Positions 45,882 through 53,547 of a stretch of DNA of 64,000 bases are shown piece after piece. The DNA lies in NCBI GenBank assembly GCA_026705765.1, contig JAPPAB010000056.1, positions 24,546 to 88,545 on the forward strand. The letters are read 5' to 3'. The translations under genes and the position numbers were made by a program. Below the pieces are notes generated by a model. The model saw only the letters and a program-made list of their open reading frames with translations. It ran no database searches and was not told the origin of the DNA. Source of the stretch: Gemmatimonadota bacterium (GTDB taxonomy: Bacteria; Latescibacterota; UBA2968). How positions within the stretch are numbered: the first letter of the stretch is position 1; the number at the start of each line of letters is the position of its first letter.

Positions 45882-46409
45882 ATGAAAATCGCAAAATACA
45901 AAAAATATCAGGCGGTCCCCCTCATCCTGTTTTTGTTTTTTTTCGCCTGTATGCCCGAACTCGAGTTACCCGAAGCGCCTGGTCCCGTGACTGAAATGCC
46001 CGAATTTGAACAGTTTGCGATTCCCGAATACCAAATTTACAAAGACAAACCGCGTCCTGTCAATCTCGTGAGCCATCCGCGCGCGCTTCGATTCAAAGAC
46101 CGCTTGATTCACGGTGCCAAAATCGGTCCCAATTTTGCGGGCGATCAAACCATTGTGCGGTGGTTTTGCGGCGAAGAATGCCAGCAATTCGCCGTTATCG
46201 ACGTGCGAACAGGCAGTGTAATCTTCGCGCCCTTCGTCACACATCTGGGCTTTCGCTTTCGCCTCGACAGCAAACTCCTGATCGTCAACCCTCCCGAAGC
46301 CGTCGAACGCGCCACCCGAACAACAGGCAGGTCCAAATCGCACTATCGCACGGCGTATTACGTCTGGCACTACGGCGAATTTGTCGAGATCTATGCGATC
46401 AGATATTAA
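45882..46409 (+). CDS. Lipoprotein of unknown function
   Basis: A 175-residue protein with a lipoprotein signal peptide: a basic N-terminus, a hydrophobic core (VPLILFLFFF) and the FFAC lipobox (Cys23). The mature part shows no family I recognise. It has two cysteines near the middle (WFCGEECQQFAVID) that could form a disulfide or metal site, and an aromatic C-terminus (SHYRTAYYVWHYGEFVEIY). The gene is divergent from the serine hydrolase and convergent with frr. Confidence 0.7.
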   Translation: MKIAKYKKYQAVPLILFLFFFACMPELELPEAPGPVTEMPEFEQFAIPEYQIYKDKPRPVNLVSHPRALRFKDRLIHGAKIGPNFAGDQTIVRWFCGEECQQFAVIDVRTGSVIFAPFVTHLGFRFRLDSKLLIVNPPEAVERATRTTGRSKSHYRTAYYVWHYGEFVEIYAIRY

Positions 46410-46433
46410 AGGGAGCCGGGGAACTCCTCAGAC

Positions 46434-46471
46434 TTAAAAACCAAAAGGCCACCTCGCAATGGAGATGGCCT
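46434..46471 (-). terminator. Intrinsic terminator after frr
   Basis: On the minus strand, arms AGGCCATCTC and GAGGTGGCCT are followed by TTTGGTTTTT, 28 bases beyond frr. It also separates frr from the convergent lipoprotein gene. Confidence 0.8.
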
Positions 46472-46498
46472 CTTCAATTCAGCAGATCTCGTTCCGCA

Positions 46499-47056
46499 TC
46501 AAACTTCCATAATTTCTTCTTCTTTTTCTTTTAACACCTCATCGATTTTCGCGACAAACTCGTCGGTCAAATCCTGCACGCGATCTGTTGTGCGCCTGGC
46601 ATCGTCTTCGGGAATCTCGCCTTCTTTTTGTGCATCGCGGATGAGTTCATTGGCATCGCGACGGGTATTGCGAACCGAAACGCGGCTTTCTTCGGCATAT
46701 TGCCTTACCACCCGCACTAACTCTCGCCTGCGATCTTCCGTCAACTGCGGAATGGGCAACCGAATAATTGTACCATCGTTAGCTGGCGTCAATCCCAAAT
46801 TCGATTCCAGAATTGCCTTTTCAATCAGCGGAATCGCCGACTTATCCCAGGGCTGAATCGCAATCAAACGCGGTTCTGGCACACCCACCGTGGCGACCTG
46901 ATTAATCGGCACCTGTGTACCGTAATACTCGACTCGAATTTGATCCAGCAAATGCGCGTTGGCACGCCCGGTGCGTACTGTACCCATTTCATTTTGCAAC
47001 GCTATCACAGACTTTTGCATGGCCGTTCGCGCTTCGGCCATAATCTCATCAATCAC
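46499..47056 (-). CDS. frr: Ribosome recycling factor
   Basis: RRF splits ribosomes with EF-G after termination. The 185 residues have the family N-terminal helix MQKSVIALQNEMGTVRTGRA, the VEYYGTQVPINQVATV core and EESRVSVRNTRRDANELIRDA. It lies directly after tsf; in most bacteria pyrH sits between these two genes but it is missing here. Confidence 0.96.
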   Translation of the reverse strand: MIDEIMAEARTAMQKSVIALQNEMGTVRTGRANAHLLDQIRVEYYGTQVPINQVATVGVPEPRLIAIQPWDKSAIPLIEKAILESNLGLTPANDGTIIRLPIPQLTEDRRRELVRVVRQYAEESRVSVRNTRRDANELIRDAQKEGEIPEDDARRTTDRVQDLTDEFVAKIDEVLKEKEEEIMEV

Positions 47057-47086
47057 GGCGCACCTCCTCTGGGCATTTATTGACGC

Positions 47087-47686
47087 TTAACTCTCCTCAC
47101 CCAGGACAAAACGGGCGAATCGGCGAATGGTGATATTTTCGCCGCATTTGGCCACCAGGTCTGAGTGCAGATCCTGAATGGTTTTGTCCGGGTCTTTGAC
47201 AAAAGCCTGCTCCATCAAGACCACTTCTTGATAGTACTTTTCCATGCGGCCTTCCACAATTCGATCCACGATATGCTCGGGTTTGCCTTCGCTGAGTGCC
47301 TGATCGCGATAAATATTCTTTTCCTTTTCCAGCATTTCGGCATCTACATCCTCGCGATTCACTACAAGAGGTGCGGCAGCGGCGATGTGCATAGCCACAT
47401 CTTTTGAAAACGTCTGGAACTCATCGGTACGCGCTACAAAGTCGGTCTCGCTATTGATCTCGAGCAAAACTCCCAATTGGCTTCCCGCATGGATATAAGA
47501 CGCAATCGCTCCCTCTTTAGCCTGACGTCCCGCCCTGCTCTCGGCTTTGGCAATCCCCCGTTTACGCAACAACTCAACAGCCTTATCCATGACGCCATCG
47601 GCCTCTTCAAGCGCTCGTTTACAATCCATCATGCCCACATTGGTTCTGGCACGCAACTCCTGAACCATTTTTGCAGAAATAGCCAT
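47087..47686 (-). CDS. tsf: Elongation factor Ts
   Basis: EF-Ts exchanges GDP on EF-Tu. Start MAISAKMVQELR at 47686 has GGAG 7 bases upstream. The TDFVAR motif (INSETDFVARTDEF) is the classical signature, and VQELRARTNVGMMDCKRAL is the N-terminal UBA-like domain. At ~199 residues it is the short form lacking one repeat of the core. Confidence 0.95.
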   Translation of the reverse strand: MAISAKMVQELRARTNVGMMDCKRALEEADGVMDKAVELLRKRGIAKAESRAGRQAKEGAIASYIHAGSQLGVLLEINSETDFVARTDEFQTFSKDVAMHIAAAAPLVVNREDVDAEMLEKEKNIYRDQALSEGKPEHIVDRIVEGRMEKYYQEVVLMEQAFVKDPDKTIQDLHSDLVAKCGENITIRRFARFVLGEES

Positions 47687-47709
47687 TTCAATCTCCATCT
47701 TCTTTTGAT

Positions 47710-48468
47710 TTAATTATTGCTGGGATCAATTTCTGTAATCTCAGGGCCTGCATCCGGCACAGGGGCATCTTCTACTTCATCCTCTCGAACAGTTGTCCCC
47801 TCAATTACGGCCTCGGCCATCAAATTTGTAATCAGCGCAATGGACCGCATTGCATCATCATTGCCTGGAATGGGATGGTCAACCTCGTCCGGGTCGCAGT
47901 TGGTATCGACAATCGCCACAATCGGAATTTCCAGACGACGCGCTTCGGCGACTGCGATTTTTTCCTTTTTGGTATCCACGACAAATACGAGGGCTGGCAA
48001 ACGCCCCATGCTGCGAATCCCGCCCAGGGATTTTTGCAACTTATCGCGCTCGCGTTCCAAACGCAACACTTCCTTTTTTGTCAACTGCTGGTATGTGCCA
48101 TCACCGGCCATTTTATCCAGCGTGTCCAGGCGGCGAATGCTCTGCCGAATAGTCTGAAAATTCGTCAGCATGCCCCCCAACCAGCGGTTGTTGACAAAAA
48201 ACATGTCGCAGCGCTCAGCGGCATCTGAAATGATGTCTTTAGCCTGTTTCTTCGTGCCGACAAAAAGAATCGGCTGGCCTGTTTCAGCAGCCTTGCGCAC
48301 AGCCTGATATGCCGTGTCGATTTGCGTCTGGGTCTTTTGCAAATCGACAATATAAATACCATTGCGTTCTGTAAAAATGTACTTCTGCATCTTTGGATTC
48401 CACCGTCGGGTTTGATGCCCGAAGTGGACGCCAGATTCGAGCAGTTGCCTCATTGAAACAACAGCCAT
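47710..48468 (-). CDS. rpsB: 30S ribosomal protein S2
   Basis: The start [23 protein letters not shown] at 48468 has a perfect AGGAGGTGA upstream; the longer frame is not used. 252 residues with the family motifs [41 protein letters not shown] and [24 protein letters not shown]. The C-terminus is acidic. The order rpsB-tsf-frr follows rplM-rpsI. Confidence 0.96.
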   Translation of the reverse strand: MAVVSMRQLLESGVHFGHQTRRWNPKMQKYIFTERNGIYIVDLQKTQTQIDTAYQAVRKAAETGQPILFVGTKKQAKDIISDAAERCDMFFVNNRWLGGMLTNFQTIRQSIRRLDTLDKMAGDGTYQQLTKKEVLRLERERDKLQKSLGGIRSMGRLPALVFVVDTKKEKIAVAEARRLEIPIVAIVDTNCDPDEVDHPIPGNDDAMRSIALITNLMAEAVIEGTTVREDEVEDAPVPDAGPEITEIDPSNN

Positions 48469-48577
48469 GTCACCTCCTGCACTTTGGGTTTGTCCTCTGC
48501 ATCCCTCATCTTGCCGCATTGCCATCTGGCACCCATGAAGCAATCAGAATGCATGTGAGATCCAGAAATATTCTGGT

Positions 48578-48973
48578 TTAACGCTTGGAAAATTGGAATT
48601 TTTTGCGCGCGCCGGGCTGCCCGGGTTTTTTTCGTTCCACTTTGCGCGGATCGCGCGTGAGCAAGCCCGCCTGGCGCAGGGGTTTGTGATTGCCCGTATT
48701 CACGCCTTGCAAACTGCGCGCAATACCCAATCGCACGGCGCCGGCCTGACCGGTCAAACCGCCCCCCTTTGCTTTGGCAACAATGTCATAAGTCCCCCGG
48801 GTCTCGGTCACATCTAAGGGCTGTTCGATAATCATCACCAATGTCTCCCGTTTGAGATAATCGAGCGCGGAAAGCCCATTGATAGTAATCGCCCCCGTCC
48901 CGGGGAAAAGTTTCACATGCGCCGTCGATGTTTTGCGACGTCCCGTAGCAGAACTCAGTGGTTCAACTGCCAA
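48578..48973 (-). CDS. rpsI: 30S ribosomal protein S9
   Basis: 131 residues from a TTG start at 48973 (AVEPLSSATGRRKTSTAHVKL). GAGGAGGTGA lies 7 bases upstream of the TTG; the ATG at 48997 overlaps rplM and has no ribosome site. The family signature GGGLTGQAGAVRLGIARSL and the C-terminal GARKKFQFSKR tail that reaches the P-site tRNA are present. Co-transcribed with rplM. Confidence 0.95.
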   Translation of the reverse strand: MAVEPLSSATGRRKTSTAHVKLFPGTGAITINGLSALDYLKRETLVMIIEQPLDVTETRGTYDIVAKAKGGGLTGQAGAVRLGIARSLQGVNTGNHKPLRQAGLLTRDPRKVERKKPGQPGARKKFQFSKR

Positions 48974-48986
48974 ATAATCACCTCCT

Positions 48987-49418
48987 CTATAAATCAATAG
49001 GCTCAGGAGACTGAGCCTGGTGTGGGTGCTCTGGCCCGGCGTAAATACGGACCTTTTTGATCATCTGCCGCCCCAATCTATTGTGGGGCAACATACCCCG
49101 AATCGCGTGCTCGAGTACAAACGTGGGACGCTTTTCCAGCGCATCTTCCAGTGTTTGCTTCTTAAGCCCGCTGGGATACCCACTATAACTCGTATAAACC
49201 TTCTGCTGGGCTTTATTATTGCCCTTCACCTGTATTTTCTCGGCATTTACAATAATCACATGATCCCCCGTATCAACATGGGGGGTATAAAAAGGCTTGT
49301 GTTTGCCGCGCAAAATTCGGGCAACGCCACTGGCAAATCGCCCCAGTATCTTGCCTTCCGCATCTGCGACATACCAGGTTTGTTCAACATCACCTTTTTT
49401 GGCACTCGGTGTCATCAT
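48987..49418 (-). CDS. rplM: 50S ribosomal protein L13
   Basis: 143 residues with [52 protein letters not shown] N-terminus and [25 protein letters not shown] as the family signature. Two adjacent ATG codons (49418, 49415) are possible. It is the first gene of rplM-rpsI-rpsB-tsf-frr. A terminator and structured leader lie upstream, so L13 or another factor may control the operon by attenuation. Confidence 0.95.
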   Translation of the reverse strand: MMTPSAKKGDVEQTWYVADAEGKILGRFASGVARILRGKHKPFYTPHVDTGDHVIIVNAEKIQVKGNNKAQQKVYTSYSGYPSGLKKQTLEDALEKRPTFVLEHAIRGMLPHNRLGRQMIKKVRIYAGPEHPHQAQSPEPIDL

Positions 49419-49509
49419 CGCTCATTTCCTCTCCAAATTTTGAAATCGCAAAGTATTTTAAGCCTTTGAAGGTACAGTATAATCCAATTTTGTCAAGTTA
49501 GAAACCCAC

Positions 49510-49562
49510 AAAAAAGCGCCACACGTCGGGTGTCGGAAAACCGACCCATCTCCGTGCGGCGC
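49510..49562 (-). terminator. Intrinsic terminator (possible attenuator) ahead of rplM
   Basis: On the minus strand, arms GCGCCGCACG (49562-49553) and CGTGTGGCGC (49525-49516), with a smaller inner stem GTCGG/CCGAC, are followed by TTTTTT, 92 bases before rplM. It would stop transcription from the promoter at 49765-49793 or from the propeller gene before it enters rplM. Confidence 0.8.
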
Positions 49563-49633
49563 ATCGTCTGACGGAAATTTCTGCCTCGCGATTGTCAAAA
49601 AATCGCCAATGTGGCAGATAACAAACCGCTCGA

Positions 49634-49713
49634 TGGCTGTCTTGGATTGCCAGGTGCGCTACCATTCGAGATGCTATTCCCGCTCCTGGCAGAGGCGCAC
49701 CTAACGACAGCCA
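49634..49713 (-). promoter_or_regulatory. Nested stem-loops in the rplM leader
   Basis: Two co-linear perfect stems: GACAGCCA (49706-49713) with TGGCTGTC (49634-49641), and inside it GCGCACCT (49695-49702) with AGGTGCGC (49652-49659). The 5' arms on the transcript contain the last codons and stop of the mini-ORF at 49701-49736, so a ribosome there would block both stems. Confidence 0.6.
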
Positions 49714-49736
49714 CCTCCACTGGTCATTTCACTCAT
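49701..49736 (-). CDS. Leader mini-ORF (11 codons, MSEMTSGGGCR)
   Basis: ATG AGT GAA ATG ACC AGT GGA GGT GGC TGT CGT TAG, preceded at optimal spacing by AAAGGAGGTGG (49741-49751) and by a near-consensus promoter. It is too short to be a functional protein of known type; a regulatory leader peptide is the likely role. The Gly-Gly-Gly-Cys-Arg end overlaps the 5' arms of the downstream stems. Confidence 0.55.
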   Translation of the reverse strand: MSEMTSGGGCR

Positions 49737-49764
49737 TCGACCACCTCCTTTCTTGTGTGGTTCC

Positions 49765-49793
49765 AATATAGCCCATGCAAAGGTGAAAGTCAA
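49765..49793 (-). promoter_or_regulatory. Sigma-70-type promoter for the leader / rplM operon
   Basis: On the minus strand, TTGACT (49793-49788), 17-base spacer, TATATT (49770-49765). The expected start site near 49757 lies ~20 bases before the mini-ORF. Confidence 0.75.
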
Positions 49794-49813
49794 CCCTTGA
49801 AAAGGTGGAAGTA

Positions 49814-50614
49814 TTAGAAGCAACACAGTGCAATACCCGATGGGCGATCCAATCCCTCAGTCACGAGATCTTCAACATCTGAACCATCTAAATTCGCACA
49901 TTGAATTTTAGACACGCCATAGTTGTCGTAGTCCCCCCAGTACATCTTCCCTTTGACGACGTCTAAAGCAATACCCGACGGGCGATCCAATCCCGCGATA
50001 ACGAGATCTTCAACATCGGAGCCATCAAGGTTCGCGCGTTGAATTTTAGACACGCCAGCACCCTTATAGTTCGTCCAGTACATCTTCCCTTCACCCACGT
50101 CTAAGGCAATCCCCAATGGCAGTAATTCGGTGAAAACGAGAGTTTCAACATAAGAACCATCCAGGTTCGCACGTTGAATTTTAGTTAAGTCCGTCCAGTA
50201 TATCTTACCCATGTCCAGGTCCAGGACGATACCGTTGGGAATACTCATTTCGGTGAAAACGAGGGTTTCGACCTGAGAGCCATCCAGATCAGCTCGTTGT
50301 ACTTTGCACTCCACGGTCTCTCCCCAGGCCGCATCTGTCCAATATATTTTTCTTTTTTTTCCATACACCGTCATTCCACCTGGAAGATATATATCGTCAG
50401 TAATGAGATCTTCGACATCTGAACCATCCAGGTTTGCACGCTGAATTTTGGACGTCCCAGCGTCCGTCCAGTACATCTTACCCTCGTCTCCATCCAGGGC
50501 GATGCTATTTGGAATACGCAATCCGGTAGTAACGAGATCTTTGACATTTGAACCATCTGTGTTTGCACACTGAATTTTAGAAGTTCTCAGATCTGTCCAA
50601 TACATTTTTCTCAT
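49814..50614 (-). CDS. YWTD (LDL-receptor class B) six-bladed beta-propeller protein
   Basis: 266 residues almost entirely of YWTD repeats: MYWTDLR, MYWTDAG, IYWTDAA, IYWTDLT, MYWTNYK and MYWGDYD, each followed by a KIQRANLDGSxVEDLV strand and an IALD turn. The six units could close a complete propeller. ATG 50614 with GGAG upstream is preferred to TTG 50638. There is no signal peptide, although most YWTD proteins are extracellular, and it ends abruptly at GIALCCF. The ligand is unknown. It is divergent from an XRE regulator. Confidence 0.85.
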   Translation of the reverse strand: MRKMYWTDLRTSKIQCANTDGSNVKDLVTTGLRIPNSIALDGDEGKMYWTDAGTSKIQRANLDGSDVEDLITDDIYLPGGMTVYGKKRKIYWTDAAWGETVECKVQRADLDGSQVETLVFTEMSIPNGIVLDLDMGKIYWTDLTKIQRANLDGSYVETLVFTELLPLGIALDVGEGKMYWTNYKGAGVSKIQRANLDGSDVEDLVIAGLDRPSGIALDVVKGKMYWGDYDNYGVSKIQCANLDGSDVEDLVTEGLDRPSGIALCCF

Positions 50615-50644
50615 AGCGGCTCCAATCCCAAAATGCAAACGTAT

Positions 50645-50696
50645 AATATGTATAAATACATATTTTTAATCAAAATATATGCTTATGAGCATATAT
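50645..50696. promoter_or_regulatory. Twin palindromes between propeller gene and XRE regulator
   Basis: Two perfect inverted repeats: AATATGTA-TAAA-TACATATT (50645-50664) and ATATATGCT-TATG-AGCATATAT (50675-50696). Both lie in the AT-rich divergent spacer and are likely operator sites, probably for the adjacent XRE protein. Confidence 0.6.
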
Positions 50697-50726
50697 AAAT
50701 CCATAAAATTACCTTATTTTTCATTT

Positions 50727-51134
50727 ATGATCGTAACTGGACGAAAAATAAGGGAATTACGGCACGCAAAAAACTGGTCTCAACTCGACCTCGCCAATGC
50801 GGCTAATATTGATCAGGCAACAGTATCTCGCATTGAAGCAGAGACAAAAGTGCCTCGAACCGATACTCTGGTCGCTATTGCTACTGCCCTGGGCGTTTCG
50901 CCGGATGTCCTCCTGGGTACAACAACTATCGTTTACCCGCGAGAGCGCGATCCCGAGTTGAGCAGTATTGTAAGCGACCGGATTAATACACTCACGACAG
51001 AACAACTCAGAGAACTGAATATTTTACTGTCTTCCGAAGACGGAAAAGCCGTGCTTTCTGCACTACTGCGCTTGCAGAAACAGGAATCACTGGAAAAAGT
51101 TCGCAGACTTCTCGAAGTCTTAGGAGAGGGGTAA
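50727..51134 (+). CDS. XRE-family transcriptional regulator
   Basis: From ATG 50727 the protein has 135 residues: an N-terminal helix-turn-helix (KIRELRHAKNWSQLDLANAANIDQATVSRIE, residues 6-36) and a C-terminal ~60-residue helical part (LTTEQLRELNILLSSEDGKAVLSALL). An upstream in-frame ATG (50679) lies within a palindrome and is less likely. It probably binds the twin palindromes and may regulate both itself and the propeller gene. Confidence 0.82.
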   Translation: MIVTGRKIRELRHAKNWSQLDLANAANIDQATVSRIEAETKVPRTDTLVAIATALGVSPDVLLGTTTIVYPRERDPELSSIVSDRINTLTTEQLRELNILLSSEDGKAVLSALLRLQKQESLEKVRRLLEVLGEG

Positions 51135-51141
51135 CCCCATA

Positions 51142-52380
51142 TTACACAGGCTCCATCGCCCTGTACGATGCCAGCGCATCATTCACATCCCGCGCATCGG
51201 GAAAAAAAGACAACACCCGCAACAGCACACCATCCACCACGGCATCGGGACACGAAGCACCGCATGTCAGTGCGACATCCACAGGTCTTTTATCGGGCAA
51301 CCAATTCTCGGCAATCTCCACCCCATGCGACCTGAGGCAATAGTGCCGAATTTCGCGTTCTGAAACCAACTCCCCGGCATCCTTCACAAAAAACGTCGGC
51401 ATAGCTTCCTCGCACAATTCCACAATATGTGATGTATTCGAAGAATTGTAGCCCCCTACAACCAGAGCGATGTCTGCCCCCTGCTCGATAAGCGTGTATG
51501 TCGCATTCTGGTTTTCGTTGGTGGCATAACAAAGCGTATCTGATGTATCCGCAAAATGATCTTCGATATTCTCCACTCCATATCGATCCATGAGTGCCTG
51601 CCGAATGATCTCAGCTATTTTATGCGTTTCAGTAGCCAACATCGTCGTCTGATTCACCACACCGATACGCGACAAATGGATGCTGGGGTCAAATCCCTGT
51701 GAGCACTTGTGTCTAAAATGCCGTTCAAAAGCATCGGGATCGCGTTTGCCCCGAATAATATCTGCTAAAATACGCGCCTCTTTCAAATTCAGTACAGCTA
51801 CGACCTCTGCATTTTGAACCGCGTGTGAAAAAGTCGCCCGCGTCTCTTCGTGTATGGTCTTCCCGTGAATAATAACAGTATAATCCCCATCTCCCAATTG
51901 GGCACTGCGCTTCCACACCCTTTCGACAAATGGACAGGTAGTATTGTACTGATAGGGATCAATCCCCCGCCGGGCCAATTCCTCTTGCGTTCCCACGGTT
52001 GTACCAAAAGCGGGCACCACCACGATATCTTCGGGTACAAGTTCGTCCCACGGAATGAGCTGTTCGCCAGAGGGCGTAAACATAAACTTCACGCCGCGAT
52101 CCTGCAAATCCGCATTCACATTGGGATTGTGAATCATCTCACTCAGAAAAAACACGCGCCGGTCCGAATGGGCTTCCAGGGTCTTATACGCGATTTCAAT
52201 GGCATTCTCCACGCCAAAGCAAAACCCAAAATGCCGCGCCAAAAAAAATCGCACAGGCCCAAAATCCAGCACCGAGGGCTGCAAATCGCGCTTTTTGGGA
52301 TCCGATAATTGTCGCGCGCTTTTGACCTGCGAAATAATCGGACTTTTGTAAAATTCTGGAATCTCAAATTTTCGCGCCAT
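51142..52380 (-). CDS. ispH: 4-hydroxy-3-methylbut-2-enyl diphosphate reductase
   Basis: IspH makes IPP and DMAPP at the end of the MEP pathway using a [4Fe-4S] cluster. The three cluster cysteines are visible: Cys54 in ARHFGFCFGVENAIE, YNTTCPFVERVW and SDTLCYATNENQNAT. GFCFGVE and CGASCPDAVVDGVL resemble the longer cyanobacterial/plant-type IspH, as does the 412-residue length. It is convergent with the XRE gene and 6 bases from the dehydrogenase. Confidence 0.93.
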   Translation of the reverse strand: MARKFEIPEFYKSPIISQVKSARQLSDPKKRDLQPSVLDFGPVRFFLARHFGFCFGVENAIEIAYKTLEAHSDRRVFFLSEMIHNPNVNADLQDRGVKFMFTPSGEQLIPWDELVPEDIVVVPAFGTTVGTQEELARRGIDPYQYNTTCPFVERVWKRSAQLGDGDYTVIIHGKTIHEETRATFSHAVQNAEVVAVLNLKEARILADIIRGKRDPDAFERHFRHKCSQGFDPSIHLSRIGVVNQTTMLATETHKIAEIIRQALMDRYGVENIEDHFADTSDTLCYATNENQNATYTLIEQGADIALVVGGYNSSNTSHIVELCEEAMPTFFVKDAGELVSEREIRHYCLRSHGVEIAENWLPDKRPVDVALTCGASCPDAVVDGVLLRVLSFFPDARDVNDALASYRAMEPV

Positions 52381-52386
52381 GACACT

Positions 52387-53400
52387 TCATTCCTCAAATG
52401 GGAGCGCAATCGCTTCGCCCGTTTCAATGGACCGATAAGCCGCCAACGCTATTTCCACAGCTGCCCTGCCATCTGCGCCAGACACTGGCGGATCTTCCCC
52501 ATTGAGCACAGCTTCGCAAAATGCGCGAATCTCCTGGCTCACCGGGCTTTCATCTTGCGACAACTCCGATGCGGCAATCGCCGTTTCATCACCATCGTAT
52601 CGCTTGTAGCGCAAACCACCTTCACCGCCCCAAAACGTAGGAAAGACCACCGAGCCTTCGGCGCAATCCAACCGCCCGCCATAACCGCCAATAGCACTTG
52701 CCTGACTGGAGTGCAATACGCCTACCCCACCGTTTTTGAATCGGATGGAAACGAGTGCCACATCTGGAAAATCCGTCTCCATCTGCACGAACTGCCCACC
52801 CGCCGCAGAAACCGATTCCGCATCGCCCATCACAAAACGCATAAAATCGATTTCGTGCGCATTCACTTCCATTAGCGTACCGCCACTTTTATCCCTTGAC
52901 TTTCGCCACGATGCAGACCACACGCCGCCCCAGCCACCACCCAGGCGATGCACCATCAAACACAAAGGCATTCCCAAATCGCCCTCGCGAGCCAAATCGC
53001 GCACCTTGCGATGCACCGGGTGAAAGCGACACACCAGCCCAATACCCAACGCGACGCCGCCTTGCTCACACGCGGCGATCATCGCATCACACCCCGCCAG
53101 CGTCGGCGACATGGGCTTTTCGCAAAACACATGCACGCCCGCCTGGGCTGCTGCTATTGTGGGGTCACTGTGCAAAAACGGTGGCGTGGCAATCATAACT
53201 GCCTGCACATCCTCCTGCGCCAGCATGGTGTGATAATCCGCCTCGTAATCGCAATCCATTTTCTCAGATAGCGCCTGGCCTTTTTCACTATCCACATCGC
53301 TGACACAAACCACCTCGGCGCAGTCCAGGTCTCGCGCACCATTGGCCAGGCTCACGCCCATATTGCCGCATCCTATCACACCCAATCCGAGTTTTGTCAT
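52387..53400 (-). CDS. Gfo/Idh/MocA family oxidoreductase
   Basis: An NAD(P)-dependent sugar or inositol dehydrogenase. ATG 53400 has GGAGG 6 bases upstream; the longer frame is not used. The Rossmann motif is GVIGCGNMGVSLANG and the family catalytic lysine is in VFCEKPMSPTLAGCD; the C-terminal alpha/beta domain has EVNAHEIDFMRFVMG. About 337 residues, normal. The substrate is unknown. The neighbours (divergent unknown protein, Ldh) suggest carbohydrate catabolism. Confidence 0.9.
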   Translation of the reverse strand: MTKLGLGVIGCGNMGVSLANGARDLDCAEVVCVSDVDSEKGQALSEKMDCDYEADYHTMLAQEDVQAVMIATPPFLHSDPTIAAAQAGVHVFCEKPMSPTLAGCDAMIAACEQGGVALGIGLVCRFHPVHRKVRDLAREGDLGMPLCLMVHRLGGGWGGVWSASWRKSRDKSGGTLMEVNAHEIDFMRFVMGDAESVSAAGGQFVQMETDFPDVALVSIRFKNGGVGVLHSSQASAIGGYGGRLDCAEGSVVFPTFWGGEGGLRYKRYDGDETAIAASELSQDESPVSQEIRAFCEAVLNGEDPPVSGADGRAAVEIALAAYRSIETGEAIALPFEE

Positions 53401-53547
53401 CCATTCCTCCAAACAATGTTGAATACAAAAACAGGTTATACCATATTTTAGGAAAAAAGTCAATCCCCTTTCAACCCGTCTCAAAAATCACTTTGAAATT
53501 ATCCAAAATGAAAATACCATGTCTCAAACAGTGAAAGGAGCATCCCA

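Noticed and set aside
49476..49490. TTGACA near TATACT just upstream of rplM
   Set aside because: The spacing is only 9 bases, too short for a sigma-70 promoter; the pair at 49765-49793 is better.
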